From JAEHDI01 sp035455185 (GTDB taxonomy: Bacteria; Acidobacteriota; Terriglobia; Bryobacterales; Bryobacteraceae): 28,333 nucleotides of DNA. Shown one piece after another: positions 1-8,246 of the stretch. The number at the start of each line of letters is the position of its first letter. Within the stretch, counting starts at the first letter, position 1. Location of the stretch: assembly GCA_035455185.1 (NCBI GenBank), contig DATIFQ010000187.1:1-28333 (forward strand), given 5' to 3'. Below the pieces are notes generated by a model. That model saw only the letters and a program-made list of their open reading frames with translations. It did not search any database and was not told the origin of the DNA. The position numbers and the translations under genes are program-made.

Positions 1-1129
1 AGGCGACGCCGACGAGCATATGCGGCCAGGGCCAAAGGAGCGCGGTATGGTGCACCGCTGCGCCGGCGCCTTTCGTGAAGGCCATCTGCACCCACACGAG
101 CATGGTCGTGATCACGGCGAACAACGCCGGTTTGCGCGCCGGCGTGCGCCACAGAAACGGCAGAAGAAGGATTGCGGCGATTACGAGGTATGGCAGCGGG
201 CCTTTCTGCGGGTGGCCGGCGAACTCGCTCAGCGCAACGGAAGCGCGCTCGATCGGTGTGCGCGGCTCGCGCGAGTTCGCCGTGGGCTCATCGACGGCAA
301 TGTAGCCGAACAGTCCGGAGCCGTCGAGGCTGCTGCGCAGTACTTGCGTCTTACTGGCTAACTCGTCCCGGGACCAGGCGACGTTCCGCCGCCAGGTCTC
401 GCCTCGTTTCTGTACGTTGTATCGCAAGAGTGGAAAGGCTCCGATTGAGAACGAAATCAGGGCCAGCACCACGGTTTTCCGGTTGACGGAAGCTCGGATC
501 GGCCGCCAGAACAGCAGCACGCCTGCGACAACGATTGCTACCAGCGTCCAGACGAATAGCGTCTTGTCCCATAGGGCCAGACCGAAAAGAAGGAAAGCCA
601 CCGCGAGCGAACGCTCGGAAGCTCCCTGGTGAAATCGAACAAGAGAGAGCACGCCACCGACCATCAAAAGGTGCTGGAGGGCGACTGGGCCCCAGTCGTA
701 AACCGTCGTGAGCAGGTAGGTCGTGTCGAAGGCGAGTAGGGCACAGCCGGCCAGCGCCGCTCGCGCACCCGCGATGCGGTACACGAGCCAACAGAGTAGC
801 CAGATGGTCAGCGCACCTATTGCCAAAACCGGCAACCGGACCGACCAGACTGACGCCTCCCAAACCGCCAGGATCGGAGCGTAAGCCCAAGATTTCAAAG
901 CACCCAAGTAGCTGATCAGCATCATTGGGATACGGTACTTGAACACGCTGAGTTGGGAGATTGCGTAGCCGGGGTCGTAAACACCCCAGGCAAACACAGC
1001 TTCGTCGTTCTGGATACCAGGATATGGAATGAATGACAGGCCGGCGAGGAAATTGCACAGCACCAAGGCCACAGAGAGCGCAAGCAGTCGTCTTGAGGGG
1101 TCTTCTGGCCGGGTCAAGTCCCCGATCAT
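1..1129 (-). CDS. GT39/ArnT-like membrane glycosyltransferase, C-terminus cut by window edge
   Basis: An open frame runs from ATG at 1129 to the window edge without a stop (376 codons seen). GGGGGT just upstream can serve as a ribosome site. The protein has about eight hydrophobic segments. After the first comes a short outer loop with N-D-E-A (about residues 42-45), the acidic motif that GT-C enzymes (PMT/ArnT, PF13231-like) use for catalysis or metal binding. The later VYDWGP and HHTALLWPWP patches are also typical of this group. Such enzymes move a sugar from a polyprenyl-phosphate carrier onto lipid or protein on the outer side of the inner membrane. The acceptor cannot be told. It is divergent from the DksA-like gene. 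Family placement is from motif and membrane layout; the missing end prevents a length check. Confidence 0.75.
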   Translation of the reverse strand, partial: MIGDLTRPEDPSRRLLALSVALVLCNFLAGLSFIPYPGIQNDEAVFAWGVYDPGYAISQLSVFKYRIPMMLISYLGALKSWAYAPILAVWEASVWSVRLPVLAIGALTIWLLCWLVYRIAGARAALAGCALLAFDTTYLLTTVYDWGPVALQHLLMVGGVLSLVRFHQGASERSLAVAFLLFGLALWDKTLFVWTLVAIVVAGVLLFWRPIRASVNRKTVVLALISFSIGAFPLLRYNVQKRGETWRRNVAWSRDELASKTQVLRSSLDGSGLFGYIAVDEPTANSREPRTPIERASVALSEFAGHPQKGPLPYLVIAAILLLPFLWRTPARKPALFAVITTMLVWVQMAFTKGAGAAVHHTALLWPWPHMLVGVA

Positions 1130-1215
1130 AGCATGACCCCCACTTGACACGGTGTGCTATGCTGATCTCTTTTGTCAATAACGAGTTAAATCTGCACGTT
1201 TCGGTGAAACTTCCG

Positions 1216-1228
1216 CGCAAAATTTGCG
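1216..1228. promoter_or_regulatory. 13-base palindrome, possible operator
   Basis: CGCAAA and TTTGCG flank a single A, giving a perfect inverted repeat in the divergent gap. It could be a binding site for a dimeric regulator. No regulator gene lies next to it, so the role is unknown. Confidence 0.25.
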
Positions 1229-1368
1229 TCAAAGAGTAATCGGGGCGAGCTGATGCTGAAGCGACCCAATTTGGAACTCCAGATGCTCGGGACGATCCTC
1301 GTCGGTGACGACCGTCGCGAAGCCAGATCGAACGGGAGGAGAACAAAAGGGGAAGTTTTAGCGGAATG

Positions 1369-1377
1369 TGCTAATAT
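1369..1377 (+). promoter_or_regulatory. candidate extended -10 promoter for the DksA-like gene
   Basis: TGCTAATAT fits an extended -10 (TGn followed by TAATAT). No good -35 is visible at 17 bases. Transcription from here would give a leader of about 130 bases that carries the hairpin at 1458-1474. Confidence 0.35.
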
Positions 1378-1457
1378 TTACTGAAACGCCCGGCTTCACA
1401 TTTACGTCTATAGGTTTTCAGGAGGTGAGTGAAGCTTCCAAACGGCACAGTAAGCCA

Positions 1458-1474
1458 GCAACCCAAAAGGTTGC
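1458..1474 (+). other. leader hairpin upstream of the DksA-like gene
   Basis: GCAACC (1458-1463) and GGTTGC (1469-1474) form a perfect 6-bp stem with loop CAAAA. No T-run follows, so it is not a terminator. It sits 38 bases before the chosen start codon and could be part of a structured leader RNA. Confidence 0.35.
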
Positions 1475-1511
1475 GGTAAGAACAGCCGATGGAGAACGGA
1501 GGAATGAGGCC

Positions 1512-1895
1512 ATGACGAAGAGCGAATTGAACCGATTCAAGCAAATCCTGGAGAACAGGCAGGCGGAACTCGCCAAAGTGCTGAGGAATCGTGAGGGCAT
1601 CGCCATTGAGAAGAGCCCTGATGCGCTCGACGAGGTGCAACACGCGGCGGAACGGGAACTCGCCATCCGGAACCTTGACCGCGAATCGCACATGTTGCGC
1701 AACGTCAAACTTGCGCTTCGCCGGATTGCCGACGGTACGTTCGGCACTTGCCTCAACTGCGAGGAGCCCATCAACCCGAAGCGAGTCGAGGCAGTGCCGT
1801 GGTCGGCGTTTTGCATCCGTTGCCAGGAGATGGCGGACCGCCAGGCGGCGCAGGGAGATGAGAGTCTCGAAGACCTCCTGATGAACGCGGCGTAA
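1512..1895 (+). CDS. DksA/TraR-family C4 zinc-finger regulator
   Basis: A 127-residue protein of the DksA/TraR family, which binds the secondary channel of RNA polymerase and alters transcription with ppGpp. Residues 1-70 form a charged helical hairpin whose tip holds SPDALDE, with Asp37 and Asp40 in the DxxD spacing of DksA; the following Ala of DksA is Val42 here. Residues 76-107 form the zinc finger with Cys80, Cys83, Cys101 and Cys104. I chose ATG 1512 because GGAGG lies nine bases upstream and because the frame before it reads like non-coding sequence. E. coli DksA is longer (151 residues); this size is closer to short soil-bacterial paralogues (such as YocK/DksA2 types). It is followed by a GC-rich hairpin. 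Family is firm; the exact paralogue is not. Confidence 0.9.
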   Translation: MTKSELNRFKQILENRQAELAKVLRNREGIAIEKSPDALDEVQHAAERELAIRNLDRESHMLRNVKLALRRIADGTFGTCLNCEEPINPKRVEAVPWSAFCIRCQEMADRQAAQGDESLEDLLMNAA

Positions 1896-1914
1896 GAACC
1901 TCTTGTGAATTATC

Positions 1915-1938
1915 GGGCGCGGGTTCAACCCCGCGCCC
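1915..1938. terminator. shared terminator between the dksA-like gene and pgeF
   Basis: GGGCGCGGG (1915-1923) and CCCGCGCCC (1930-1938) form a perfect 9-bp stem with loop TTCAAC. The T-runs on both sides are poor (TTCGTGTCTTC on the plus side). It lies between the stops of two convergent genes, so it probably serves both. Confidence 0.7.
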
Positions 1939-1947
1939 TTCGTGTCT

Positions 1948-2616
1948 TCAGGGACGGATGCCGATGGCCGAAGCCATTCGTCCGGCGCCAGCGCGATCCC
2001 GGCGGTACGAATGAAACTCCTCCGGACGGCAGTAGGTGCACAGACCGGCGACGGAGATACGCGCCGACGGAACACCAGCCGCGAGTAGCCGCCGGCGATT
2101 CGCCTCCACCAGATCGAGCTTCGTGGTTCCGTCCAGGTCATCCCTCTCGGGGAACAGCTCCTTGAATTGCACCGCCACCTCCGGACCGACCTCGTAACAG
2201 CATGCTCCGATGCCCGGACCGATGGCGGTTAGCAGATCCTCCGGCCGGGAGCAGAACCGCTCACGCATCGAGCGGATCGCCGCGCCCACAACGTCCTGAA
2301 GCGTGCCGCGCCACCCGGCGTGGACCGCCGCGACGACGTGCCGGCGCTCGTCGGCCAGGAGCGCCGGAATGCAGTCGGCGGTTCGTACAGTGAGCAGGGC
2401 TCCCGGCACCGCTGTCACGAGCGCGTCGCCTTCACCGATGCGGCCGGGGCGGCCATCGGCGACCAAGCAGATGGCTGAGTGAATCTGGTGCAGCGCCACC
2501 ACGCGCGGATCGTCCCGCCAGAGGGTTGCGTGACGGGAACCGAAGCCGTGCTCGATCCAGCCAAGTACGTCGAACGCCGGGACGTGGTAGATTCCGTGTT
2601 CGTCGCGATGGAACAC
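1948..2616 (-). CDS. pgeF: peptidoglycan editing factor PgeF (YfiH/multicopper-oxidase-like purine nucleoside phosphorylase family)
   Basis: A 222-residue protein of the YfiH/PgeF family (PF02578). Members clear misincorporated residues from muropeptide precursors in E. coli, and several have adenosine deaminase or purine phosphorylase activity in vitro. Visible family patches are HQIHS (His43), RTADC (Cys82), VAAVHAGWRGT (His99) and IGPGIGACCYEVG (about 132-144); His43, Cys82 and His99 correspond to the zinc site. The C-terminal TYCRPEEFHSYRRD patch is also conserved. The start is GTG at 2616, whose G is the last base of the nuoB stop TAG, so the two genes are translationally coupled. The pairing with nuoB rather than rluD is unusual. 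Confidence 0.92.
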   Translation of the reverse strand: MFHRDEHGIYHVPAFDVLGWIEHGFGSRHATLWRDDPRVVALHQIHSAICLVADGRPGRIGEGDALVTAVPGALLTVRTADCIPALLADERRHVVAAVHAGWRGTLQDVVGAAIRSMRERFCSRPEDLLTAIGPGIGACCYEVGPEVAVQFKELFPERDDLDGTTKLDLVEANRRRLLAAGVPSARISVAGLCTYCRPEEFHSYRRDRAGAGRMASAIGIRP

Positions 2617-3182
2617 TAGGCGGCGGGGTTCTTGACCTGGGCGATCATGACCTGCTTCTTGAAATTCTCGAGCATGGACTCGTCGAGCCGGACCTCGGTG
2701 GGGCGGCGGACGAGGGTGGTCATGCGGTCGATCTTGTCCTGAAGCTTGAGCAGCGCGTAGAAAAGATTCTCTGGGCGCGGCGGGCAGCCAGCCACATAGA
2801 CGTCCACGGGGACGACCTTGTCAACGCCCTGGAGCACGGCGTACGTATTGAACGGGCCGCCGACACTGGAGCAGGCGCCCATCGAGATTACCCATTTCGG
2901 GTCGGGCATCTGGTCATGAAGGCGCTTGAGCACTGGCGCCATCTTGAGCGTCACGGTGCCGGAGACGATCATCAGGTCGGCCTGGCGCGGGCTCGGGCGG
3001 AAGACTTCGGCTCCGAAACGGGCAATGTCGAAGCGCGCCGCGCTGGAAGCGATCATTTCGATGGCGCAGCACGCCAGTCCGAAGGTGAGCGGCCAGATAG
3101 AAGACTGACGCGCCCAGTTGAACACGTAGTCCACCGACGTGACCAGCACGTTTTTCTCAAACTGGTTCTGCAAAAAAGACAT
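2616..3182 (-). CDS. nuoB: NADH-quinone oxidoreductase subunit B
   Basis: A 188-residue protein that matches NuoB, the complex I subunit carrying terminal cluster N2 beside the quinone site. The four cluster ligands are visible: the Cys38-Cys39 pair in GLACCAIEM, Cys104 in MGACSS and Cys133 in VAGCPPRPE. The ATG at 3182 has GGAGG ten bases upstream and gives the usual family length; an in-frame ATG at 3218 would add twelve residues before this ribosome site. No other nuo gene is next to it: upstream is a sugar epimerase (48-base gap), downstream pgeF overlaps by one base. Either the other thirteen subunits lie elsewhere or this is a second copy. All ligands are intact, so it does not look decayed. 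Confidence 0.95.
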   Translation of the reverse strand: MSFLQNQFEKNVLVTSVDYVFNWARQSSIWPLTFGLACCAIEMIASSAARFDIARFGAEVFRPSPRQADLMIVSGTVTLKMAPVLKRLHDQMPDPKWVISMGACSSVGGPFNTYAVLQGVDKVVPVDVYVAGCPPRPENLFYALLKLQDKIDRMTTLVRRPTEVRLDESMLENFKKQVMIAQVKNPAA

Positions 3183-3230
3183 CAGCTTGACGCCTCCGTC
3201 ACAACCCCATTCTATCATCGCCTGGCCGGC

Positions 3231-4169
3231 TCACCGGTTTTCGCGGTACCACGCCAGTGTACGGCGAAGCCCCTCCTCGACGGTGAAGGACGGCGCGTGG
3301 CCGAGGTCTCGCGCGGCGGCGGCGGTGTCCGCCTGGGAGTGGCGGACATCTCCGGCGCGGGGAGGGCCGTGACGGGCGGGAATCTCGACTCCTTCGATCT
3401 CCTGGAGGATCTTCCAGACCTGATTCAGCGTGTAGCGGCCGCCGCTGCCGCCGTTGTAGAGGCGTCCGGAGACTCCGGGCGCGCGCGCCGCCTTTACTGT
3501 GAGCGCGGCGACGTCCTCGACGTAAGTGAAGTCCCGGGACTGCTCGCCGTCGCCGAAAATCCTGGGCGGGACGCGAGCAAGCAGGCACTTCATGAAGACC
3601 GAGATCACGCCGGAGTACGGGCTGGACGGGTCCTGGCGCGGGCCGTACACGTTGAAGTAACGCAAGGAGACCGTCTCTAGCTCGAAACACGAGGCGAAGA
3701 CATGTGCATAGTACTCTCCCGCGAGTTTCTGCGCGGCGTACGGCGACTTCGGATCGGGCGACATGGTTTCCACTTTCGGCAGCACATCGCTGCCGCCATA
3801 TGCAGAGGAGGACGCAGCGTAGACGACGCGGCCGACGCCCGCCTCCGAGCAGGCGCGGAGGACGTTGAACGTACCGTCAATATTGACTTGATGAGAAGGG
3901 ACGGGCTCTGAAATGGATCGCGGGACCGACGGGATGGCAGCGAGGTGGAAGACAACGCCGGCGCCGCGGAAGAGCGGCGCGATCTTCTCGTAGCTGCGAA
4001 TGTCGGCGCGGTGCAGTTCGACCCGGTCGCGGACTTCCTCGAGGTTCCGCTCCCGGCCGCTGAAAAAGTTGTCGATAACGGTGACTCTCTCCGCGCCCCG
4101 GCCGAGCAGGGCACGGACGAGAGAAGATCCGATAAATCCGGCGCCGCCGGTGACGATATAGCTGTTCAT
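3231..4169 (-). CDS. NAD-dependent nucleotide-sugar epimerase, WbpP-like
   Basis: A 312-residue extended short-chain dehydrogenase. The NAD-binding TGGAGFIGS motif starts at residue 7, and the catalytic YxxxK is Tyr144-Lys148, with the partner serine in AASSSAYG (about 119-122). SVPRSI (81-86), LPKVE and RYFNVYGPRQDP are the patterns seen in UDP-N-acetylglucosamine 4-epimerases of the WbpP/Gne type, which make UDP-GalNAc for surface polysaccharide; UDP-glucose 4-epimerase remains possible. It would act in the cytoplasm. It starts 28 bases after the TIM-barrel isomerase stop and is likely co-transcribed with it. No strong Shine-Dalgarno precedes ATG 4169. Fold is certain; substrate is inferred from motifs. 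Confidence 0.85.
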   Translation of the reverse strand: MNSYIVTGGAGFIGSSLVRALLGRGAERVTVIDNFFSGRERNLEEVRDRVELHRADIRSYEKIAPLFRGAGVVFHLAAIPSVPRSISEPVPSHQVNIDGTFNVLRACSEAGVGRVVYAASSSAYGGSDVLPKVETMSPDPKSPYAAQKLAGEYYAHVFASCFELETVSLRYFNVYGPRQDPSSPYSGVISVFMKCLLARVPPRIFGDGEQSRDFTYVEDVAALTVKAARAPGVSGRLYNGGSGGRYTLNQVWKILQEIEGVEIPARHGPPRAGDVRHSQADTAAAARDLGHAPSFTVEEGLRRTLAWYRENR

Positions 4170-4197
4170 GCGTTCAACCGAGAGAGTGCGCGGGGAG

Positions 4198-5037
4198 TCA
4201 GACGCCGAGCCTCTTGATCTCTCCCTGTAAGAATCGTAACGAATCGGAGGCGATCTTCTCCGCGCCGGCGGAGAAATCGAAGACCTCGAGCGAGACCCAT
4301 TGCTGGTAGCCGCGGCGGGCGAAAACCTTGAGAACGGACTTGAAGTCGTAGTCCCCGGTGCCGGGGTGCCGGCCGTCCATCTCGTTGACGTGCAGGTGAC
4401 GGATCAGATCGAAGTAGCGATCGACAAGGGAAGCGTGCGGTTCGACTTCCGCGATGGCATTGTGGGTGTCGAACATGGTGCGGATGGCGGGGTGGTTGAT
4501 CTCGCGTACGATCGCAGCGGCCTCGTCGAGCGAGGTGACGACATCGGTGTCCTTGGGAGGGAGGGCTTCGACGAGGATCGTGACGCCCCGCTCGGCCGCG
4601 TGAGGGGCAATGGCGGCGAGACCGTCGACGAAGTGGCGGGTGGCCTGGGCGCGGCTCAAGCCGCCGAGGGCGTTGCGCTGCTTGGGGGAGCCAAAGATCA
4701 TGACACCGTCCGGACCCAGGCCGGCGCAGAGGTCGACGAGATGGCGGACATGGAGCCAGCTTTTCTCGCGGAGCGCCTTGTCCGGCGTGGTGACGTGGAG
4801 GCCCTTGGGGGCGACCATGAGCCAATGGAGACCGACGAAGGCAAGTCCTTCGGATTCCATGACCGCGCGGTATTCGCGGCGCTGAGCGCCGGTGATTGCC
4901 GCGGGGTCCTCGGCGAGGGTGAACGGAGCGATCTCGATGCCGCTGTAGCCTGCCTGGCGGATGGCCTTGCAGGTGTCGGCGAACTTCCATTTCTCGAAGA
5001 CTTCGTTGCAGATGGCGTGTCGAAAGGGATACGGCAT
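4198..5037 (-). CDS. sugar phosphate isomerase/epimerase-type TIM barrel (AP endonuclease 2 family fold)
   Basis: A 279-residue protein of the xylose-isomerase-like TIM-barrel family (PF01261). Likely metal ligands are Glu157 (LVEALP), Asp190 (MFDTH), His216 (RHLHVNE) and Glu251 (SLEVFD), in the order expected for hydroxypyruvate isomerase, tagatose/psicose 3-epimerase and inosose isomerase relatives. No signal peptide is present, so it is cytoplasmic. I chose ATG 5037 because the frame upstream runs back into the RND pump gene and reads as nonsense. It is the first gene after the hairpin that follows the pump gene and probably heads a unit with the epimerase, nuoB and pgeF. The substrate cannot be named. 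Confidence 0.85.
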   Translation of the reverse strand: MPYPFRHAICNEVFEKWKFADTCKAIRQAGYSGIEIAPFTLAEDPAAITGAQRREYRAVMESEGLAFVGLHWLMVAPKGLHVTTPDKALREKSWLHVRHLVDLCAGLGPDGVMIFGSPKQRNALGGLSRAQATRHFVDGLAAIAPHAAERGVTILVEALPPKDTDVVTSLDEAAAIVREINHPAIRTMFDTHNAIAEVEPHASLVDRYFDLIRHLHVNEMDGRHPGTGDYDFKSVLKVFARRGYQQWVSLEVFDFSAGAEKIASDSLRFLQGEIKRLGV

Positions 5038-5129
5038 ATCGAGGTACTTAGTGTATCGCGGCCCGCGGTCTGTGGCGCGCGCCGCGTGACCAAACAAAGC
5101 CAGATGGGTGTGGGTAGAGCGATAGAAAT

Positions 5130-5144
5130 CGGTCTCAAAGACCG
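5130..5144 (-). terminator. terminator after the RND efflux genes
   Basis: CGGTCT (5130-5135) and AGACCG (5139-5144) form a 6-bp stem ten bases beyond the pump stop codon. On the minus strand it is followed by ATTTCTATC. The stem is short and the T-run weak, so termination may be partial. Confidence 0.5.
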
Positions 5145-5153
5145 GGCAGCGAT

Positions 5154-8100
5154 CTACGCCACGCGGCGCTGGAGGCGGGACTGGAGCGAGGCGAGGTAGG
5201 TGTAGTAGACGGGCGTCAGGTAAAGGGTGACCAACTGCGAGAACAGGAGGCCACCAACCACGGCGAGGCCGAGCGGCTGGCGAGCCTCGCCGCCGGCGCC
5301 ATAGCCGAGGGCGATCGGGACCGAGCCGAACAGCGCAGCCATGGTGGTCATCATGATCGGGCGGAAACGGATGAGGCAGCCCTGATAGATGGCCTCCATG
5401 GGCGGCTTGCCTTCCTGTCTTTCCGCCGCCAGCGCGAAGTCGATCTGCATAATGGCGTTCTTCTTCACGATGCCGATCAGCATAATGAGGCCGACGAACG
5501 AGTAAATGTTCAATTCGACGCGGAACACCATCAGCGTCAACAGCGCGCCGAAACCGGCCGAGGGAAGGCCCGAGAGGATCGTGATCGGGTGGATGTAACT
5601 TTCGTAGAGAATTCCCAGCACGATGTAGATGACCAGGATGGCCACGATCAGGAGCAGCCACAAGTTACCGGCCTGCTGGAACGCTTGGGCGGCGCCTTGA
5701 AACGTCGTGGTGACGGTCGCGGGCAAAAGCCTTTCGGCCGCCTGCTGGATCTGATCGACGGCGTCGCCGAGCGAGGCGCCGGGCTTCAGGTTGAACGAGA
5801 TGGTGACGGAGGGGAGCTGACCGGAGTGGTTGATCGCCTGGGGGCCGAGGCTCTCGGTCAGGCGGGCGACGGTGTCGAGCGGCACGAGTGTCCCGCTCCC
5901 GGAGCGCACGTGGAGGAGCGACAGCGCGTTCGGTTCGTCCTGGAATTCCGGCCGGCTCTCCATGATCACCCGGTACTGGTTGTTCGGCGCATAAATCGTC
6001 GAGATCCAGCGCGCGCCGTACGCACTGTACAGCGCGTCTTCGATCTGCTCCGCCGTGACCTTTAGCGAGGCGGACTTATCGCGGTCGATGACGACGTTGA
6101 CCTGCGGCTTCTTGAGCAGCAGGTCGGTGTTGACGTCCTGGAGCAGCGGCATGGCCACCATTTCGCGCTCCATTTTCTGCGCGGCCCGGTACAGTTCGTC
6201 GATGTCGGTGCCCTGAAGCGTGAACTGGTAGAGGCTGCGGGTCAACTGACCGCCAATCCGGATGGTCGGCGGATTCTGCATGAACACACGCATTCCGGGC
6301 ACCACGGAGAGCTTTGGACGAAAGTACTCCATCAACTCGTCCGCGCTGAGTTTGCGCTCGGAACGGGGCTTCAAGTGAAGGAACATGCGTCCGAAGTTGG
6401 GTCCGCCGAGTCCGCCGCCACCGCCGAAGCCGCCGGCGCTGGACATGAACTGATCGACGTTCGGGTCGGTACGCAGGATCTCCGCCACCTGTTGCTGGTA
6501 GCGGAACATCACCGGGTACGAGGTTCCCTGCACCGCCTCCGTTACAACGAAGATCTGGTCGGTGTCTTCGCTCGGGATGAAGCCTTTGGGAGTTTTCAGG
6601 AACAACCACACGGTGGCCGCGAGAATCAGGAACGAGATGGCGAGCGTGACCGGGCGGAACTTCAGGGTCCAACGTAAAGTGCGTCCGTACAACGAGAGCA
6701 TTCCCTGGAAGATCGATTCGGTCAGGCGGTAGAACCATCCATGGCGCTCCTCGGAGGGAGGGCGAAGGAAGCGGCTGCTGAGCATCGGGGTCAACGTCAC
6801 GGAGACGAGCCCGGAAATCAGGATCGCCGCGGTAATGGTGACCGCGAACTCGCGGAACAGCCGGCCCACGATGCCCCCCAAAAACAGCACGGGAATGAAC
6901 ACAGCGGCCAGCGAGAGCGTCATCGAGACGATGGTGAATCCGATCTCACGTGAGCCGCTCAGTGCGGCCTGAAGCGGCGCTTCGCCATGCTCCATGTGGC
7001 GGACGATGTTTTCGAGCATGACAATAGCGTCGTCCACCACATACCCAACCGAGAGGATCAGCGCCATCATCGACAGGTTGTTCAGCGAGTACCCGAGTAG
7101 GTACATGACGGCGAAGGTGCCAACAATGGAGAAGGGCAGGGCGAGGCTCGGAATAATCGTCGCCGAGACGTTGCGTAAGAACAGGAAGATGACCATCACC
7201 ACCAGGCCGAGCGTGAGCACCATCGTGAACTGGACGTCTTCGAACGACTCCCGGATGGTGGCGGACCGGTCGTAGAGGATATTCAGGCGGACCGAAGGCG
7301 GGAGCTGCGCCTGGAACACCGGCATCAGCGCCTTGACCGAGTCTGCGACGGCGATCGTATTCTGACCAGGCTGGCGTTGCACCGCGAGCACGATCGCCCT
7401 GCGGCTGCCGGACTGGTCGTTGTACCACGATGCGACTTTGTCCTCTTCGATGCTGTCGACTACGTCCGCGATGTCGCGGAGCCGGACAGGCGAGCCGTTG
7501 CGGTACGCAATCACCATCGGGCGATACAGTTCGGCTTTGGTGAGCTGGCCGGTAGCCTGGATGGTGTAGGCCTGGTTCGGGCCGTACAACTCGCCCGTCG
7601 GCATGTTCACGTTCCAGCGCTGCACGACTTCGGTGACTTCGTCGATGCCGATGCCCTTGACCGCCAAGGCCTCGGGGTCGATCCGGATGCGCACAGCGTA
7701 CTTCGCCGCGCCGAACACCGACACTTGGGCCACGCCGCTGACCATCGAGATCCGCTGCGCCATGAGGGTCTCGGCGTACTCATCGAGGTCGTAGAGAGGC
7801 ATCGTGTCCGAGGTGAGGGCCATGTACAGAATGGGTTGGTCGGCCGGGTTCACCTTGCGGAAGGTGGGTGGATTGGGCATTCCCGGCGGCAGCAGGCGGG
7901 TGGCGCGAGTGATTGCCGACTGGACGTCCTGGGCGGCGGCATCGAGACTGCGGCTGAGGGCGAACTGAAGCGTGATCGAGGTGCTTCCCGAGCCGCTCGA
8001 CGACGTCATCGAGTCGAGGCCCTCGATGGTGGAGAACTCTTTTTCGAGGGGCGTGGCAACGGCCGAGGCCATCGTGTCCGGGTTCGCGCCAGACAGCCCG

Positions 8101-8246
8101 GCGGACACCAGGATGGTCGGAAAATCGACGTTAGGCAGGTCGCTGACCGGCAGCCCCCGGTAGGCCACGAAGCCGAACAGGGCGATCGCCAGCATGAGCA
8201 GGCTGGTGGCGACGGGACGGCGGATGAAGAGCTCGGAGAAGTTCAT
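5154..8246 (-). CDS. RND multidrug efflux pump, inner-membrane permease (HAE1, MdtB/MdtC-like)
   Basis: A 1030-residue, 12-segment RND pump (ACR_tran, PF00873) of normal length. It opens with the typical FIRRPVATSLLM segment. The proton-relay residues are intact: Asp405-Asp406 in GYVVDDAIVM (segment 4) and Lys928/Lys929 in GIVKKNA (segment 10). The two large periplasmic loops are present, with a glycine-rich stretch at about 604-616. The sequence is closer to MdtC-type pumps than to AcrB (for example the SSSGSGSTSITLQF patch near residue 82). Its ATG overlaps the adaptor stop as ATGA (8243-8246), so adaptor and pump are co-translated. Together with an outer-membrane channel it would export drugs, bile-like compounds or metabolites using the proton gradient. 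The channel candidate is at 22076-24019. Substrates are unknown. Confidence 0.96.
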   Translation of the reverse strand: MNFSELFIRRPVATSLLMLAIALFGFVAYRGLPVSDLPNVDFPTILVSAGLSGANPDTMASAVATPLEKEFSTIEGLDSMTSSSGSGSTSITLQFALSRSLDAAAQDVQSAITRATRLLPPGMPNPPTFRKVNPADQPILYMALTSDTMPLYDLDEYAETLMAQRISMVSGVAQVSVFGAAKYAVRIRIDPEALAVKGIGIDEVTEVVQRWNVNMPTGELYGPNQAYTIQATGQLTKAELYRPMVIAYRNGSPVRLRDIADVVDSIEEDKVASWYNDQSGSRRAIVLAVQRQPGQNTIAVADSVKALMPVFQAQLPPSVRLNILYDRSATIRESFEDVQFTMVLTLGLVVMVIFLFLRNVSATIIPSLALPFSIVGTFAVMYLLGYSLNNLSMMALILSVGYVVDDAIVMLENIVRHMEHGEAPLQAALSGSREIGFTIVSMTLSLAAVFIPVLFLGGIVGRLFREFAVTITAAILISGLVSVTLTPMLSSRFLRPPSEERHGWFYRLTESIFQGMLSLYGRTLRWTLKFRPVTLAISFLILAATVWLFLKTPKGFIPSEDTDQIFVVTEAVQGTSYPVMFRYQQQVAEILRTDPNVDQFMSSAGGFGGGGGLGGPNFGRMFLHLKPRSERKLSADELMEYFRPKLSVVPGMRVFMQNPPTIRIGGQLTRSLYQFTLQGTDIDELYRAAQKMEREMVAMPLLQDVNTDLLLKKPQVNVVIDRDKSASLKVTAEQIEDALYSAYGARWISTIYAPNNQYRVIMESRPEFQDEPNALSLLHVRSGSGTLVPLDTVARLTESLGPQAINHSGQLPSVTISFNLKPGASLGDAVDQIQQAAERLLPATVTTTFQGAAQAFQQAGNLWLLLIVAILVIYIVLGILYESYIHPITILSGLPSAGFGALLTLMVFRVELNIYSFVGLIMLIGIVKKNAIMQIDFALAAERQEGKPPMEAIYQGCLIRFRPIMMTTMAALFGSVPIALGYGAGGEARQPLGLAVVGGLLFSQLVTLYLTPVYYTYLASLQSRLQRRVA

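Larger units (their letters stand above)
1130..1511. other. divergent intergenic region, about 380 bases
   Basis: This gap separates the minus-strand glycosyltransferase from the plus-strand DksA-like gene. It holds a 13-base palindrome (1216-1228), a candidate extended -10 element (1369-1377) and a hairpin (1458-1474) in the presumed leader of the DksA-like gene. An AGGAGGTGA at 1420-1428 is a perfect Shine-Dalgarno match, but it is followed by no start codon at useful spacing. Open frames here (1253-1384, and the extension of the DksA frame up to 1368) look non-coding. Confidence 0.5.

Noticed and set aside
351..1346. 331-codon minus-strand frame over the first gene
   Set aside because: It lies in another frame over the GT39-like gene, has no hydrophobic pattern and is rich in Arg, Pro and Cys, as shadow frames are in GC-rich DNA.
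1253..1384. 43-codon plus-strand frame in the divergent gap
   Set aside because: No recognisable content, weak ribosome site, and its end overlaps the candidate -10 of the DksA-like gene.
1420..1480. GEMM/cyclic di-GMP riboswitch in the DksA leader
   Set aside because: Only a loose CACAG and a hairpin are shared; the GNRA loop and the receptor bases are absent.
1368..1511. Longer N-terminus for the DksA-like protein from ATG 1368
   Set aside because: The added 48 residues do not fit the family; ATG 1512 has a good ribosome site.
2526..3680. Long plus-strand frames opposite pgeF, nuoB and the epimerase, and similar ones at 7377-8420, 8252-9457, 14520-16676 and 18656-20038
   Set aside because: They mirror well-supported genes on the other strand and have compositions typical of antisense shadows.
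5040..5153. tRNA gene in the gap after the RND pump
   Set aside because: A short stem is present but no cloverleaf or T-arm pattern; it reads better as a terminator.
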